From Eggerthella sp. (GTDB lineage Bacteria; Actinomycetota; Coriobacteriia; Coriobacteriales; Eggerthellaceae), in the NCBI GenBank assembly GCA_030540085.1, contig JAUNWY010000002.1, positions 62,001 to 126,000 on the forward strand: 64,000 nt of DNA, given 5' to 3'. Made by a program: the position numbers and the translations under genes. Position 1 is the first letter of the stretch. Every line of letters starts with the position of its first letter. Below are positions 27,395 to 35,220 of this stretch, piece by piece. Below the pieces are notes generated by a model. It searched no databases. It was not told the origin of the DNA and saw nothing but the letters and a program-made list of their open reading frames with translations.

Positions 27395-28282
27395 CTACTG
27401 CGGCACCACAACATCGCTGCCACCAACCGTTGCAAGCAAGGCACCCGTGTAAGCTGGGGTAGCAGCACCCGATGCTCGAAGGAATTGAACCCCCTGGGCA
27501 CGAAGGCGCACCGCAAGCTCCACTATTGCATCGGCAGTGGGGTACGGATTTTCATCAGTGGGCTCAAACTGGCGCCTATCTTTGCGGCGGACCGAAACGT
27601 CAACGAGCAGAGGCTTGTCGGTAACCGAAGCCATTTCTTTGGCGAAGCCAACCAAAATACGCGCAGGAGCATCAGAAACCACACCGATAACGTCAGCACC
27701 ATACTCATCGCACAAGGCAACGCCCTCAGACAGCGTACGCCCACCAGGAAACATGCCTTCCCCATTTGGCACCAGGCTGATCAGCAAAGGACCATCGTAT
27801 ACCGCTCGAGCGCCCATAAGCGCACACCGAGCATCATCGAGGCTCTTGAATCCCGTGAAATATAGAGCATCAAAAGGATGCTCTATCAACGCTAGAACGG
27901 CATCGTGATACTGCTTCTTCGACTGCTTAAGCGAAACAGCAGAAGTTGAGTCGAGTGGCAAGCCGGTAGGACCGATTGCCGCAATAAGATGCTGCGGGGA
28001 AAACTGAGCCGAAGCTTCATAGGCAATACGCGCCATCTCTTCAGAGCGCCCCTCGAAACGAGCATATGCGAGACGAGCTTCAGTGATTCCCTCTGTTGGA
28101 GTAACGAAACAGGGCACATCAATAGATTTTTCGAGCTTAAAAGCCTCTTCAATGAGTTCGGGCTCACACAAAACCACATATTCGCGATCGGAGGGATCGA
28201 AGCCCTGAGAAGCAAGTTGGTAATCAAGCGGGGTAGAAAGGACAAGCATATCCTTGTTGAAACGCATTTGAATATCAGGCAT
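27395..28282 (-). CDS. Homocysteine S-methyltransferase-fold protein lacking the zinc cysteines
   Basis: A 295-residue TIM-barrel protein that resembles the N-terminal (homocysteine-binding) domain of MetH and BHMT. Recognisable parts are the N-terminal LVLSTPLDYQLASQGFD, the AAIGPTGLPL block (GSIGP in homologues) and DGPLLISLVPNGEGMFPGG. The three cysteines that bind zinc in active enzymes are missing: the NC motif reads VIGVVSDAPARI and the final GGCC motif reads RASGAATPAYTGAL. It is therefore unlikely to transfer methyl groups to homocysteine by the usual mechanism. The start ATG has AAAGGG upstream. Role unknown; a corrinoid- or folate-related role is only a guess. Confidence 0.72.
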   Translation of the reverse strand: MPDIQMRFNKDMLVLSTPLDYQLASQGFDPSDREYVVLCEPELIEEAFKLEKSIDVPCFVTPTEGITEARLAYARFEGRSEEMARIAYEASAQFSPQHLIAAIGPTGLPLDSTSAVSLKQSKKQYHDAVLALIEHPFDALYFTGFKSLDDARCALMGARAVYDGPLLISLVPNGEGMFPGGRTLSEGVALCDEYGADVIGVVSDAPARILVGFAKEMASVTDKPLLVDVSVRRKDRRQFEPTDENPYPTADAIVELAVRLRAQGVQFLRASGAATPAYTGALLATVGGSDVVVPQ

Positions 28283-28576
28283 AGCATCCCTTTCATTGCA
28301 ACCGTGGTAAAGTATTCAACTCATTATATAGGGTTATGACAAGCGCCGTGACCAACCAAGTACCCACTAACGCGTTTGCCCCTCAATGATTCCGCAGACA
28401 CACAGATTTCTGTATTTGTATGAAACCATATGCATCCACTTCTGCGATTCGCCTATTTCATTTCAATAATTCCTCCTCTTTATTCAATAAAATGAACAAA
28501 ATGAGGAGAAAATAGCGTTTGAACCCGTTCAAGGTGCCTTTTTTGTACGTTCACCGTGGAAATCATTCACAAAGGG

Positions 28577-28605
28577 TTGGCAATTTAGGTGAGAGATCCT
28601 ATTAT
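28577..28605 (+). promoter_or_regulatory. Near-consensus sigma-70 promoter of the predicted small RNA
   Basis: TTGGCA (28577-28582), a spacer of exactly 17 nt, and TATTAT (28600-28605): one mismatch to consensus in each box. The expected transcription start is the A at about 28613, which is the base just before the first hairpin. Confidence 0.75.
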
Positions 28606-28612
28606 TCTAACC

Positions 28613-28763
28613 AGCAAATGTGGTCCCCTCCCAATTTGCAACTGCTTTTCCCCAAAAAGCAGTCGGTGCTAGATCCCCAAATAATAGGCACCGAAACTCC
28701 CTCCTTGTGGGCCTGACGAGATCCCCTCTCGCAGGCCCCTCCTCTTTTCTGGGGCTTTTTATT
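28613..28763 (+). ncRNA. Predicted small RNA with four UCCCC-loop hairpins (6C-like)
   Basis: Hairpins in order: GCAAAT (28614-28619) with ATTTGC (28634-28639), loop containing TCCCCTCCC; CTGCTTTT (28642-28649) with AAAAGCAG (28655-28662), loop CCCCA; TCGGTGC (28663-28669) with GCACCGA (28688-28694), loop containing TCCCC; and GGGCCTGACGAGA (28709-28721) with TCTCGCAGGCCC (28727-28738), loop exactly TCCCC. An unpaired ACTCCCTCCTTGT at 28696-28708 copies the 16S anti-Shine-Dalgarno. The end is GCCCC/GGGGC (28735-28755) followed by TTTTTATT. Known relatives in style are the actinobacterial 6C RNA and staphylococcal UCCC-motif RNAs, which pair with ribosome-binding sites. A function as a translational repressor is inferred. 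Confidence 0.78.
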
Positions 28764-28945
28764 ACTTCGCCCGCTTATTATTCCACCCGTCTCCAAACTA
28801 TTTGTATAGCTAGGCAATTAAGGATTTGCTTAACGTCGTTACTAGGGCCTGCATATTTTTTGCGGGGTCTGCCCCGTTGCGGGGACCAACTCGCTACAAC
28901 AGAACAGCCTATTGTGGTAGATCCGCTTGTCGCAACAACAAAAAA

Positions 28946-29108
28946 CTCGCCTCCTCTGCAACTTTTTTTCGATTAGGGACTCTCTTCCGTCACCGCAAAG
29001 CGAAATAAGGTCGCCAAACAGCAGATTATCTGCGCTTTCGCACCTCAATCAGCGATTGAGGAGGCTTGCAACAATCCGCAATCGCAAAAAAGTTGCAAAA
29101 AGAGCGAG
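28946..29108. repeat. 163-nt imperfect inverted-repeat element
   Basis: The left arm 28946-28974 and the right arm 29080-29108 are inverted copies matching at 23 of 29 positions, sharing TGCAACTTTTTT and CGATT. Inside are two perfect smaller hairpins, GCAGATTATCTGC and CCTCAATCAGCGATTGAGG. It could be a MITE-like insertion or a structured RNA. Confidence 0.55.
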
Positions 29109-29403
29109 ATTTTTGTTTTTGGCTTCTCGGAACAGCTTCTAGACGGTGCTATGGGTGCGATTGCTCGGTTGCGACACACACAGCATCAGGAAAAACCCAG
29201 TAATAATGCACCGTTGAGCGACATCGGGCCAGACCAGCAAGTCAACACCGTGAAGCAGCATCGAACCAGGCCAGAAACGCTACCATGGCGACATAGGGCC
29301 AGCACTGTGGATGGGATACCTAAGATGCTGCGTTGCACGGAACACGGCCCTATAGATCAAATAAACCCGAGGCACACTTTTGGTCTCTATTGCTATTCCT
29401 TCT

Positions 29404-29432
29404 AAAACAGAAAGGCCGCCCGAAGGCGGCCT
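29404..29432 (-). terminator. Intrinsic terminator after galU
   Basis: Stem AGGCCGCC (29413-29420) pairs with GGCGGCCT (29425-29432) around a tetraloop. On the minus strand TTCTGTTTT follows. Confidence 0.88.
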
Positions 29433-29455
29433 CTCAGCAAATGCATCTACTGGGT

Positions 29456-30268
29456 TTATCCGTGCAGCTTTTTGTACAGACGATTGTTGGTATCAAGCCA
29501 ACTTTCGATGGTACCCGTGTCGTAGCCATCTTCTGGGTCAATTACCAATGCATACATCTCTTCTTCTTTGAGCACTGCATCAAGCGCATCGGTAAGCTGA
29601 ATCTCTCCACCAGCACCAGGCTTGACTTCTGCCAGCAGCTCCATAACACGCGGCGAAAGAAGATAGCGGCCAAACACAGCCAAATTGGAGGGAGCTTCCT
29701 CAACTGCTGGCTTTTCGACGAGAGAAGATACTTTCCACACGTCATCGCTCAATGCCTCTCCCGCAATAACGCCAAAACGATCGACCTCTTCCTTGGCAAC
29801 AGGAAGAACGGCAATAACACTTGCGCCGTTGTGGGCGTCAGAGACTTCCTTCATCTTAATGAGCATCTGATTGTCGGGAACAAGTACATCGCCCAAAAGC
29901 ACGAAGAAAGGCTCACCCTCAATACGATCAGCTGCGCAGTGAACCGCATGGCCCAAGCCCAAGGGCTCGTCCTGGTAGACGTAACTTACGTTCAGATTGC
30001 CCGCATGAGCCACCTTGTCTGCGTACTTGTCCTTGCCACGGCTGCGAAGCTCCGCCTCGAGGGCAGGATTGGGTGTGAAGTGCTCTTCAATAGACTTCTT
30101 GTCATGACTGTTGATGATGATTACCTCGTCGGCTGCGGAAGCCAAACCCTCTTCAACAACGTATTGGATAACCGGACGGTCTACCACAAGAAGCATTTCC
30201 TTGGGTTGAGCCTTCGTTGCGGGCAGAAAGCGGCTGCCCAAGCCAGCAGCAGGAATGAGTGCTTTCAT
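29456..30268 (-). CDS. galU: UTP-glucose-1-phosphate uridylyltransferase
   Basis: Makes UDP-glucose from UTP and glucose 1-phosphate, feeding cell-envelope sugar synthesis. The 270-residue protein, slightly short for the family (about 290), has the nucleotide-binding AGLGSRFLPATKAQPKEML, the VYQDEPLGLGHAVHCA segment, the FFVLLGDVLVPD metal site, and the EKPA and GEIQLTDAL blocks. It is a single-gene transcription unit between two intrinsic terminators. It may supply the glycosyltransferase operon at 58-62 kb, but nothing in the sequence shows that link. Confidence 0.94.
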   Translation of the reverse strand: MKALIPAAGLGSRFLPATKAQPKEMLLVVDRPVIQYVVEEGLASAADEVIIINSHDKKSIEEHFTPNPALEAELRSRGKDKYADKVAHAGNLNVSYVYQDEPLGLGHAVHCAADRIEGEPFFVLLGDVLVPDNQMLIKMKEVSDAHNGASVIAVLPVAKEEVDRFGVIAGEALSDDVWKVSSLVEKPAVEEAPSNLAVFGRYLLSPRVMELLAEVKPGAGGEIQLTDALDAVLKEEEMYALVIDPEDGYDTGTIESWLDTNNRLYKKLHG

Positions 30269-30310
30269 GAATCCTCCTGATCGATGTTCAAACGTTTAGA
30301 TTTTAGCAAA

Positions 30311-30347
30311 TGAAAACAAAGATGGCTGGACAGTTACCTATCCAGCC
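30311..30347 (-). terminator. Intrinsic terminator after the AEC permease gene
   Basis: Stem GGCTGGA (30324-30330) pairs with TCCAGCC (30341-30347). On the minus strand ATCTTTGTTTTC follows. Confidence 0.8.
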
Positions 30348-30384
30348 AAATTGAGGAAAAGAGGGCTATTTGAAAGAGGCTCAA

Positions 30385-31335
30385 CTATGCCAATATCATC
30401 GCCATAGTGGGAATGGTTCCCATCGACATAATGGTGGTAAGGAAGGTGCCTTGACTCATGCTCTCAACATCACCATCAGCGTCAATGCACATCATGGTGC
30501 CGCTTGATGCCGCAGGCATAGCCGTAATGAGCACGATGGTCCCAAGCAGAAGCTGGTCGTCAAGGAAGAAACCGAACACGAAATAGCAAGCAAGCGGCAT
30601 GACCACCAAACGCGCAACACTTGCAATTAGCGCACGCCAGTTCTTAAACGCCTCGAGAATAGGGCTTTTGGCAATAGCGGAGCCCAGAACGAACATTGCA
30701 CCCGGAAGCGTGAACTGCCCGATAGTAGTAAGGGTATGCGCCGGAACACCAGAATCCGTAATATTGCAAAGCACCAGCACAACCGAAACCAAGCAGGAAA
30801 TCATGCAAGGGCTTATCAGGGAAATGCCCAACTTCTTCAAGCGTGCCTTGAGCGAAACTACTTCCCCATCCTTCTTGTTGGCAAGCAGCATTACACCGAT
30901 GGTCCACGTGGCAAGAGTAGAGGGAATGTTGAAGATGGCGCCATACACCACCGCTTCGGGGCCGAAAATAACATTCAGCAAAGGAAAGCCAATTACCGAT
31001 ACGTTGCTGAACACCATCAGATACTCAAGCGTGCCACGCGTGCGATCGTCGGAAGAAACAAAATGCCCGATCACAATCGCAATCAGCGTTACAAATAAAT
31101 AGGTGATGGAACCCCATTCAATAATCTCCAAGACCATATCAAGACTGGGGAACGAGGTGCTGTTGAGCACTGCAGCCACGATCATGCAAGGCATGGTAAC
31201 GTTCAGAACCAGGAAGGAAAGCTTGGCGTCAAACTCGTCGTTCATTACGCCCTTCTTGCGACAGCCGAAACCAACTGCAATCATCGCAAAAAGAAGCGCC
31301 ATCTGAGCAGCTGCTGTTTCGAATATTTCCATCAT
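30385..31335 (-). CDS. AEC (auxin efflux carrier) family permease
   Basis: A 316-residue membrane protein with about ten hydrophobic helices in two five-helix halves, typical of the AEC family, whose bacterial members move malate, malonate or other organic acids. Recognisable are the LNVTMPCMIVAAVL segment of the first half, FSNVSVIGFPLLNVIFG, and ITAMPAASSGTMM in the second half. The substrate cannot be read from sequence. The start ATG has AAGGA upstream. It is divergent from a LysR-type regulator, which is the likely controller. Confidence 0.88.
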   Translation of the reverse strand: MMEIFETAAAQMALLFAMIAVGFGCRKKGVMNDEFDAKLSFLVLNVTMPCMIVAAVLNSTSFPSLDMVLEIIEWGSITYLFVTLIAIVIGHFVSSDDRTRGTLEYLMVFSNVSVIGFPLLNVIFGPEAVVYGAIFNIPSTLATWTIGVMLLANKKDGEVVSLKARLKKLGISLISPCMISCLVSVVLVLCNITDSGVPAHTLTTIGQFTLPGAMFVLGSAIAKSPILEAFKNWRALIASVARLVVMPLACYFVFGFFLDDQLLLGTIVLITAMPAASSGTMMCIDADGDVESMSQGTFLTTIMSMGTIPTMAMILA

Positions 31336-31461
31336 GCTATCCTTGCTGTTCTATGCATGCCCATTTGAGGGCCCAACCGTTAATGCGTAAAGAACTATAG
31401 GAATCCAAGGCGCAACCCTCAATTGATTTAAGCCCAATTCAGGGTTATTGCAGGTATGGTT

Positions 31462-31490
31462 TTGCATGGTTTAGACTATTTATCATGCAA
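31462..31490. promoter_or_regulatory. Candidate LysR operator between the AEC permease and lysR
   Basis: A perfect 7-bp inverted repeat, TTGCATG (31462-31468) and CATGCAA (31484-31490), with a 15-nt centre. It lies 30 nt before the regulator start and in the shared promoter region. LysR-type regulators commonly bind such dyads; that this one is used is inferred. Confidence 0.5.
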
Positions 31491-31519
31491 GATTCGAATA
31501 ATTGAGCTGAGGTATTCCG

Positions 31520-32473
31520 ATGAACCTTTCCCATCTGCAGTATTTCAGGGAGTTGGCGCAGGTGCAGCACTACACCAAAGCGGCCCATAACCTGTTTATC
31601 TCACAACCAACGCTCTCCCACTCAATTGCAGCCTTGGAAGACGAACTTGACGTGAAGCTCTTCGAGAAAAACGGGCGGACGGTCAAGCTTACCGATGATG
31701 GCGCGCTGTTCGCTCAGTACGTCGAGCGATCGCTTAATGCTCTAGAGGACGGAATCGGCGAACTCGAAAAACGTAAGGGGCGCCTTTCTGGAACTGTGCG
31801 TCTTGGAGCAATCCATTCGGTCCGTTCGGCTTTCCTCCCCGAAGCGGTATTGGCTTATCGTCGCACCCACGGCAATCTTGTTGAATTGAAGATCGATCAA
31901 GGTTCCACAAAAGAATTGCTCGACTACCTTCACACCGGCGAAAACGATCTTGCTATCACTTCGGAGGTCAAAGCCGACGGCTTCGCGTTCACGCCGCTCT
32001 TCCGCCAGAGGCTGGTCGTCATTGTCCATGAAGGCCACCCGTTTGCCTCCCGTAGCAGCATCAGTGTTAGCGAGCTTGCCGATATGCCGGTCTACACCTA
32101 TCGAGAAGACATCATCGTCGGTACCGAAGTAAGCGAATTCTTAGAAAGCCATGGACTCGATCTTGCCAAGATGAACCTAAACCGAGATTCCGACGATGAG
32201 GTTATTCTAGGCGGTATCGTTTCACGCGCTCCGGTGGTAGGCCTAGCGCTTGACTCTTCCGGGTTGTACCCATTTCGCAATTTGAAGCTCATCCCACTCG
32301 AAGAGCCAGAAGCCCAGGCAATCCACCCTATTGGCGTGTTGAGACTTGCAGGCAAGCGGTTCAATCCCGCAACCAACGATTTCATCGAATTCCTGTTCGG
32401 CTTTGCGCATAATTTCTACCATTACGACGACCCCGAAAACGCCAACTTGACATCGCCCGTTGTCTGCTGTTAA
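31520..32473 (+). CDS. LysR family transcriptional regulator
   Basis: A 317-residue LysR-type regulator. The N-terminal winged helix-turn-helix covers about residues 1-60 (LSHLQYFRELAQVQHYTKAA and SQPTLSHSIAALEDELDVKL), and the rest is a periplasmic-binding-protein-like effector domain starting at GTVRLGAIHSV. This subtype resembles CynR/YwbI-like regulators that control a divergent transporter. Start ATG at 31520 follows GAGGTATTCCG. The neighbouring AEC permease is transcribed away from it, and a dyad sits between them. Confidence 0.92.
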   Translation: MNLSHLQYFRELAQVQHYTKAAHNLFISQPTLSHSIAALEDELDVKLFEKNGRTVKLTDDGALFAQYVERSLNALEDGIGELEKRKGRLSGTVRLGAIHSVRSAFLPEAVLAYRRTHGNLVELKIDQGSTKELLDYLHTGENDLAITSEVKADGFAFTPLFRQRLVVIVHEGHPFASRSSISVSELADMPVYTYREDIIVGTEVSEFLESHGLDLAKMNLNRDSDDEVILGGIVSRAPVVGLALDSSGLYPFRNLKLIPLEEPEAQAIHPIGVLRLAGKRFNPATNDFIEFLFGFAHNFYHYDDPENANLTSPVVCC

Positions 32474-32486
32474 ATCAATATCCGCT

Positions 32487-32562
32487 GGGGATGTAGCTCA
32501 GTTGGGAGAGCGCAACGTTCGCAATGTTGAGGTCGTGGGTTCGATCCCCATCATCTCCACCA
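32487..32562 (+). tRNA. tRNA-Ala (anticodon CGC)
   Basis: Complete cloverleaf of 76 nt: acceptor GGGGATG (32487-32493) with CATCTCC (32552-32558), D arm GCTCAGTTGGGAGAGC, anticodon stem-loop with loop TTCGCAA giving anticodon CGC, and T arm with loop TTCGATC. The CCA end is encoded. It reads GCG codons. It starts 13 nt after lysR and is followed by a terminator. Confidence 0.95.
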
Positions 32563-32572
32563 GCAAAACATC

Positions 32573-32607
32573 AAGCCGCAAAGCGTATCAGCTCTGCGGC
32601 TTTTTAA
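32573..32607 (+). terminator. Intrinsic terminator after tRNA-Ala
   Basis: AAGCCGCA (32573-32580) pairs with TGCGGCTT (32595-32602), merging into a run of five T. Confidence 0.88.
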
Positions 32608-32820
32608 TTTCCAGAAGCAGTATTGCCGCTTCAGGGGCAATGCGGAGCAAACTGCAGAGCCGCACACCGCAAAACTCGATCACGGCTCCAATGCCATCTG
32701 TGCCCCTTGCATGCGAACCACTTAGTTCATTGACCCAACCTCGCACCCAACGAGCTGAGGGCCAAATGCAATTCGGCAATGCTAGATACAACAAGCAGCT
32801 GAAAGCAGTGCCATAAAACA

Positions 32821-32854
32821 GCAAAGCCCGTTCAGATAACTGAGCGGGCTTTGC
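32821..32854. terminator. Terminator after veg (possibly bidirectional)
   Basis: GCAAAGCCCG (32821-32830) pairs with CGGGCTTTGC (32845-32854). On the minus strand it is followed by TGTTTTATGG, about 20 nt past the veg stop. The 200 bases between it and the tRNA terminator show no supported gene. Confidence 0.8.
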
Positions 32855-32876
32855 ATTCTTGCTTGGTTTTCGAGGC

Positions 32877-33203
32877 TTATTCTTCGGCGTCTGCCTCAAC
32901 TACTACAGGCTCTTCGGTAGCTTCTTCCTCAATAAAGCTGCCGAACAGAGGCTGGCCATCCTGGCTGAGCTCGACCATGCCAGTAAGAACATCTACATAC
33001 TGGTAGGACTGACGAGCAGAAGCACCGCGCTTGCGCTTTACTTCCATGATAAACAGCTGCGGATGCACCTGCATGAGCACGCCTTCGCTCTCAACGATTT
33101 TCGAACGTCCCATGTTTGCGCGAACGCGAAGCTTTTGGCCTACATACTGGCTAAGCGTGTCATGGATGTTGCCGATAATCTGTGCTTGCTTTGCGAGATC
33201 CAT
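32877..33203 (-). CDS. veg: Veg family protein
   Basis: A 108-residue Veg (DUF1021) protein. In Bacillus subtilis, Veg is a small protein that stimulates biofilm matrix gene expression; its molecular action is unclear. Conserved features are IHDTLSQYVGQKLRVRANMG near the N-terminus and SYQYVDVLTGMVEL in the middle; the C-terminal 25 residues are acidic and extra to the family. The start is taken at the ATG at 33203; the upstream frame to 33233 begins MCPKWKEQPY and looks unnatural. It lies near rsmA, tatD and metG, as in Bacillus, but an ABC exporter has been inserted between veg and rsmA. Confidence 0.85.
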   Translation of the reverse strand: MDLAKQAQIIGNIHDTLSQYVGQKLRVRANMGRSKIVESEGVLMQVHPQLFIMEVKRKRGASARQSYQYVDVLTGMVELSQDGQPLFGSFIEEEATEEPVVVEADAEE

Positions 33204-33302
33204 ATAAGGTTGTTCTTTCCACTTTGGACACAATAAAACTCAACTAGTATATCATTTATTACTTTGCTACGGGACAATCTCCATCTTGTAACCATAGAGG
33301 CA

Positions 33303-35087
33303 TTATTCCAGATAAGCTCCCGTTTGACGGCTCCACAGATGGGCATATTCCCCACCCCGGGAAACCAATTCATCATGGGGGCCATCTTCGACGATTTTGC
33401 CGCCATCAAGCACCACGATCCTGTCCAGACTTGCCACCGTGGATAGGCGATGCGCAACCACAATGCACGTACGACCTTCCATAAGAGTAGCCAAAGCATC
33501 TTGCACCAGCTTTTCGCTTTCAGAATCGAGCGCACTTGTTGCTTCATCAAGCACCAGCACCGGGCAGTCGGCCAAGAGCGCACGCGCAATAGCGATACGT
33601 TGACGCTGGCCGCCGGAAAGCTTGACGCCACGTTCTCCCGTGATGGTGTCGAACCCCTGAGGAAGCTTCTCGATAAACTCAAGAGCATTAGCCTGCTTAG
33701 CAGCTCTTCGAATTTGCTCCATGCTGGCATCGGGTTTGCCATACGAGATATTCTCGGCAATGGAGCGATGGAACAGCAGGGCCTCTTGCGGCACATAGGC
33801 AATTTGACGGCGCAGTGATTGCTGGGTGGTATCGGCGATGTTCTGCCCGTCAATAAGAATCTGCCCTTCCTGAATGTCAGAAAGACGAAGCAAAAGCTTT
33901 GTGAGCGTTGTTTTTCCTGCCCCACTCATGCCAACCAAGCCAACACGCTGGCCTGCGGGAATATGAAGCTCAAACTTATCGAACACCTGTGTCTTCACAT
34001 TGCCGTCGGTATAGAAGAAGTCGATATCTTGAAAATCGATAGCGCCACGGCTCACCTTCAAATCAGGCGCACCAGGTTTGTCTGCCACCAAACGAGGTTC
34101 ATCGAGAATGGCAGTCATGCCGCTTGCATCGCCAAATGCGCGATTGAAGCGCTGGAGACCGTTGTTGATGAAATTGAACTGGTTGGTAACGGTGTAGGTA
34201 TAGGTGAACATAACAACCAACGTGCCCGGAGTAATGCCATACCATGCATTGCCCCCTGCAATAAAGACGGTCACCACTGACATGATTACCACCGTAATAC
34301 AGGCCGTAATGATGCCACGCGTAAGCGATGCCCACATGCGTTTCGAATCGCGTGCCACCACTTCCCTGTTCGCGTTATCGAACAATCCACGCTCATAGTC
34401 TTCGCGGCCATACGTTTTTACCGCCAGAATATTCGCCACCGAATCCGACAGCTCGCCCGAAAGCTGGTTCTGCGCACTAGCGGCTTTTTCATTCAGAGAA
34501 AGAATGCGCTTATATAAGTAGTAGGAAATGCTTGCATAAACAGCCAGCAGCACCATCAGAATGGCGACGTACAGAGGAACGCGCGGAAGAAGAATTCCGC
34601 AGGTGAATATCACCGAACAGATTACCGGCAGGAAAGGGAACATGATGGTTTCGATTAGCTGCTGGTATGCGCTCATAAACTTCGTGGTTTGACTGACGAG
34701 CGTTCCGCCAAATCGATTCGAATGAAACGACATGCTCTGATTGCACAGGGCGTCAAAGCTCATGGTTGCTAAATCGTACGAGGCGGCAATTTCCAGCTTG
34801 TACATGGTGTAATCCTGCAATTTGCTGGCAGCTTGGCCAAATACGTTAATCAAAATTAGAGCCGTAATATAAGGCCCAAACACAGTAAACACTTGATCCG
34901 CCTCAACGGGCTGAGCGCTAACCTGGTCGACAATCAGGCTCATCACATACGGATTGCCATAGCTCAACAAAGCAACAAAGGCAAACGTGGACACCATCAG
35001 CGCCGCAAACAACGCCTTGTGCCTGCGCGTCACCTGCCAGTAGTAATGAAGCGTCCTGCGCGTCAAAGAAGTCTTGGCGTTAGCCAT
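33303..35087 (-). CDS. ABC exporter, fused permease and ATPase
   Basis: A 594-residue half-transporter. Residues about 20-320 form a six-helix type IV exporter membrane domain, and 345-590 the ATPase with Walker A GMSGAGKTT, Q-loop VPQEALLFHRSIAENI, signature LSGGQRQRIAIARA, Walker B VLVLDEATSALD and H-loop AHRLST. It must dimerise; no partner gene is adjacent, so a homodimer is likely. The cargo is unknown: such proteins carry drugs, lipids or peptides. It is a single-gene unit between veg and rsmA. Confidence 0.93.
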   Translation of the reverse strand: MANAKTSLTRRTLHYYWQVTRRHKALFAALMVSTFAFVALLSYGNPYVMSLIVDQVSAQPVEADQVFTVFGPYITALILINVFGQAASKLQDYTMYKLEIAASYDLATMSFDALCNQSMSFHSNRFGGTLVSQTTKFMSAYQQLIETIMFPFLPVICSVIFTCGILLPRVPLYVAILMVLLAVYASISYYLYKRILSLNEKAASAQNQLSGELSDSVANILAVKTYGREDYERGLFDNANREVVARDSKRMWASLTRGIITACITVVIMSVVTVFIAGGNAWYGITPGTLVVMFTYTYTVTNQFNFINNGLQRFNRAFGDASGMTAILDEPRLVADKPGAPDLKVSRGAIDFQDIDFFYTDGNVKTQVFDKFELHIPAGQRVGLVGMSGAGKTTLTKLLLRLSDIQEGQILIDGQNIADTTQQSLRRQIAYVPQEALLFHRSIAENISYGKPDASMEQIRRAAKQANALEFIEKLPQGFDTITGERGVKLSGGQRQRIAIARALLADCPVLVLDEATSALDSESEKLVQDALATLMEGRTCIVVAHRLSTVASLDRIVVLDGGKIVEDGPHDELVSRGGEYAHLWSRQTGAYLE

Positions 35088-35170
35088 CAGGTTCCTTTCT
35101 TGAATTCAAAGTTGTGGCAACGTCGGAATCGGCAGATTGCATAACGATTCCAGCCCGCTAGAAGAGCACC

Positions 35171-35216
35171 GAGAAAAAACAACGGAAGGGCACGAGATGC
35201 AACATCTCGTGCCCTT
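35171..35216 (-). terminator. Very strong intrinsic terminator after rsmA
   Basis: A perfect 14-bp stem, AAGGGCACGAGATG (35186-35199) with CATCTCGTGCCCTT (35203-35216), and a CAA loop. On the minus strand GTTGTTTTTTCTC follows. Confidence 0.93.
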
Positions 35217-35220
35217 TACG

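Larger units (their letters stand above)
28283..29455. other. 1.17-kb region without a protein gene
   Basis: Contains the predicted small RNA and its promoter (28577-28763), an inverted-repeat element (28946-29108) and the galU terminator (29404-29432). Elsewhere there are only short frames without ribosome sites. An AT-rich imperfect hairpin with CTCCTC/GAGGAG arms lies near 28,470-28,510, and a 14-bp palindrome TTGAACCCGTTCAA at 28519-28532. Confidence 0.7.

Noticed and set aside
28519..28532. LexA/SOS box TTGAACCCGTTCAA
   Set aside because: The two GAAC/GTTC halves are separated by 2 nt instead of the 4 nt required for Gram-positive LexA boxes.
28599..28689. Long-range pairing of CCTATTATT with AATAATAGG as a pseudoknot of a riboswitch
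   Set aside because: The left strand is the -10 box of the promoter and would not be transcribed from the predicted start.
28600..28770. Reading the hairpin array on the minus strand as a CsrB-type RNA with GGGGA loops
   Set aside because: The minus strand lacks a U-tract terminator and a convincing promoter, while the plus strand has both.
28602..28817. A 71-codon minus-strand frame across the small RNA
   Set aside because: No ribosome site, and its sequence is explained by the hairpins of the RNA.
29151..29405. An 84-codon plus-strand frame upstream of the galU terminator
   Set aside because: No ribosome site, unusual composition, no recognisable domain.
32588..32899. A 103-codon minus-strand frame between veg and the tRNA
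   Set aside because: It crosses the veg terminator and overlaps the veg 3' end; no ribosome site.
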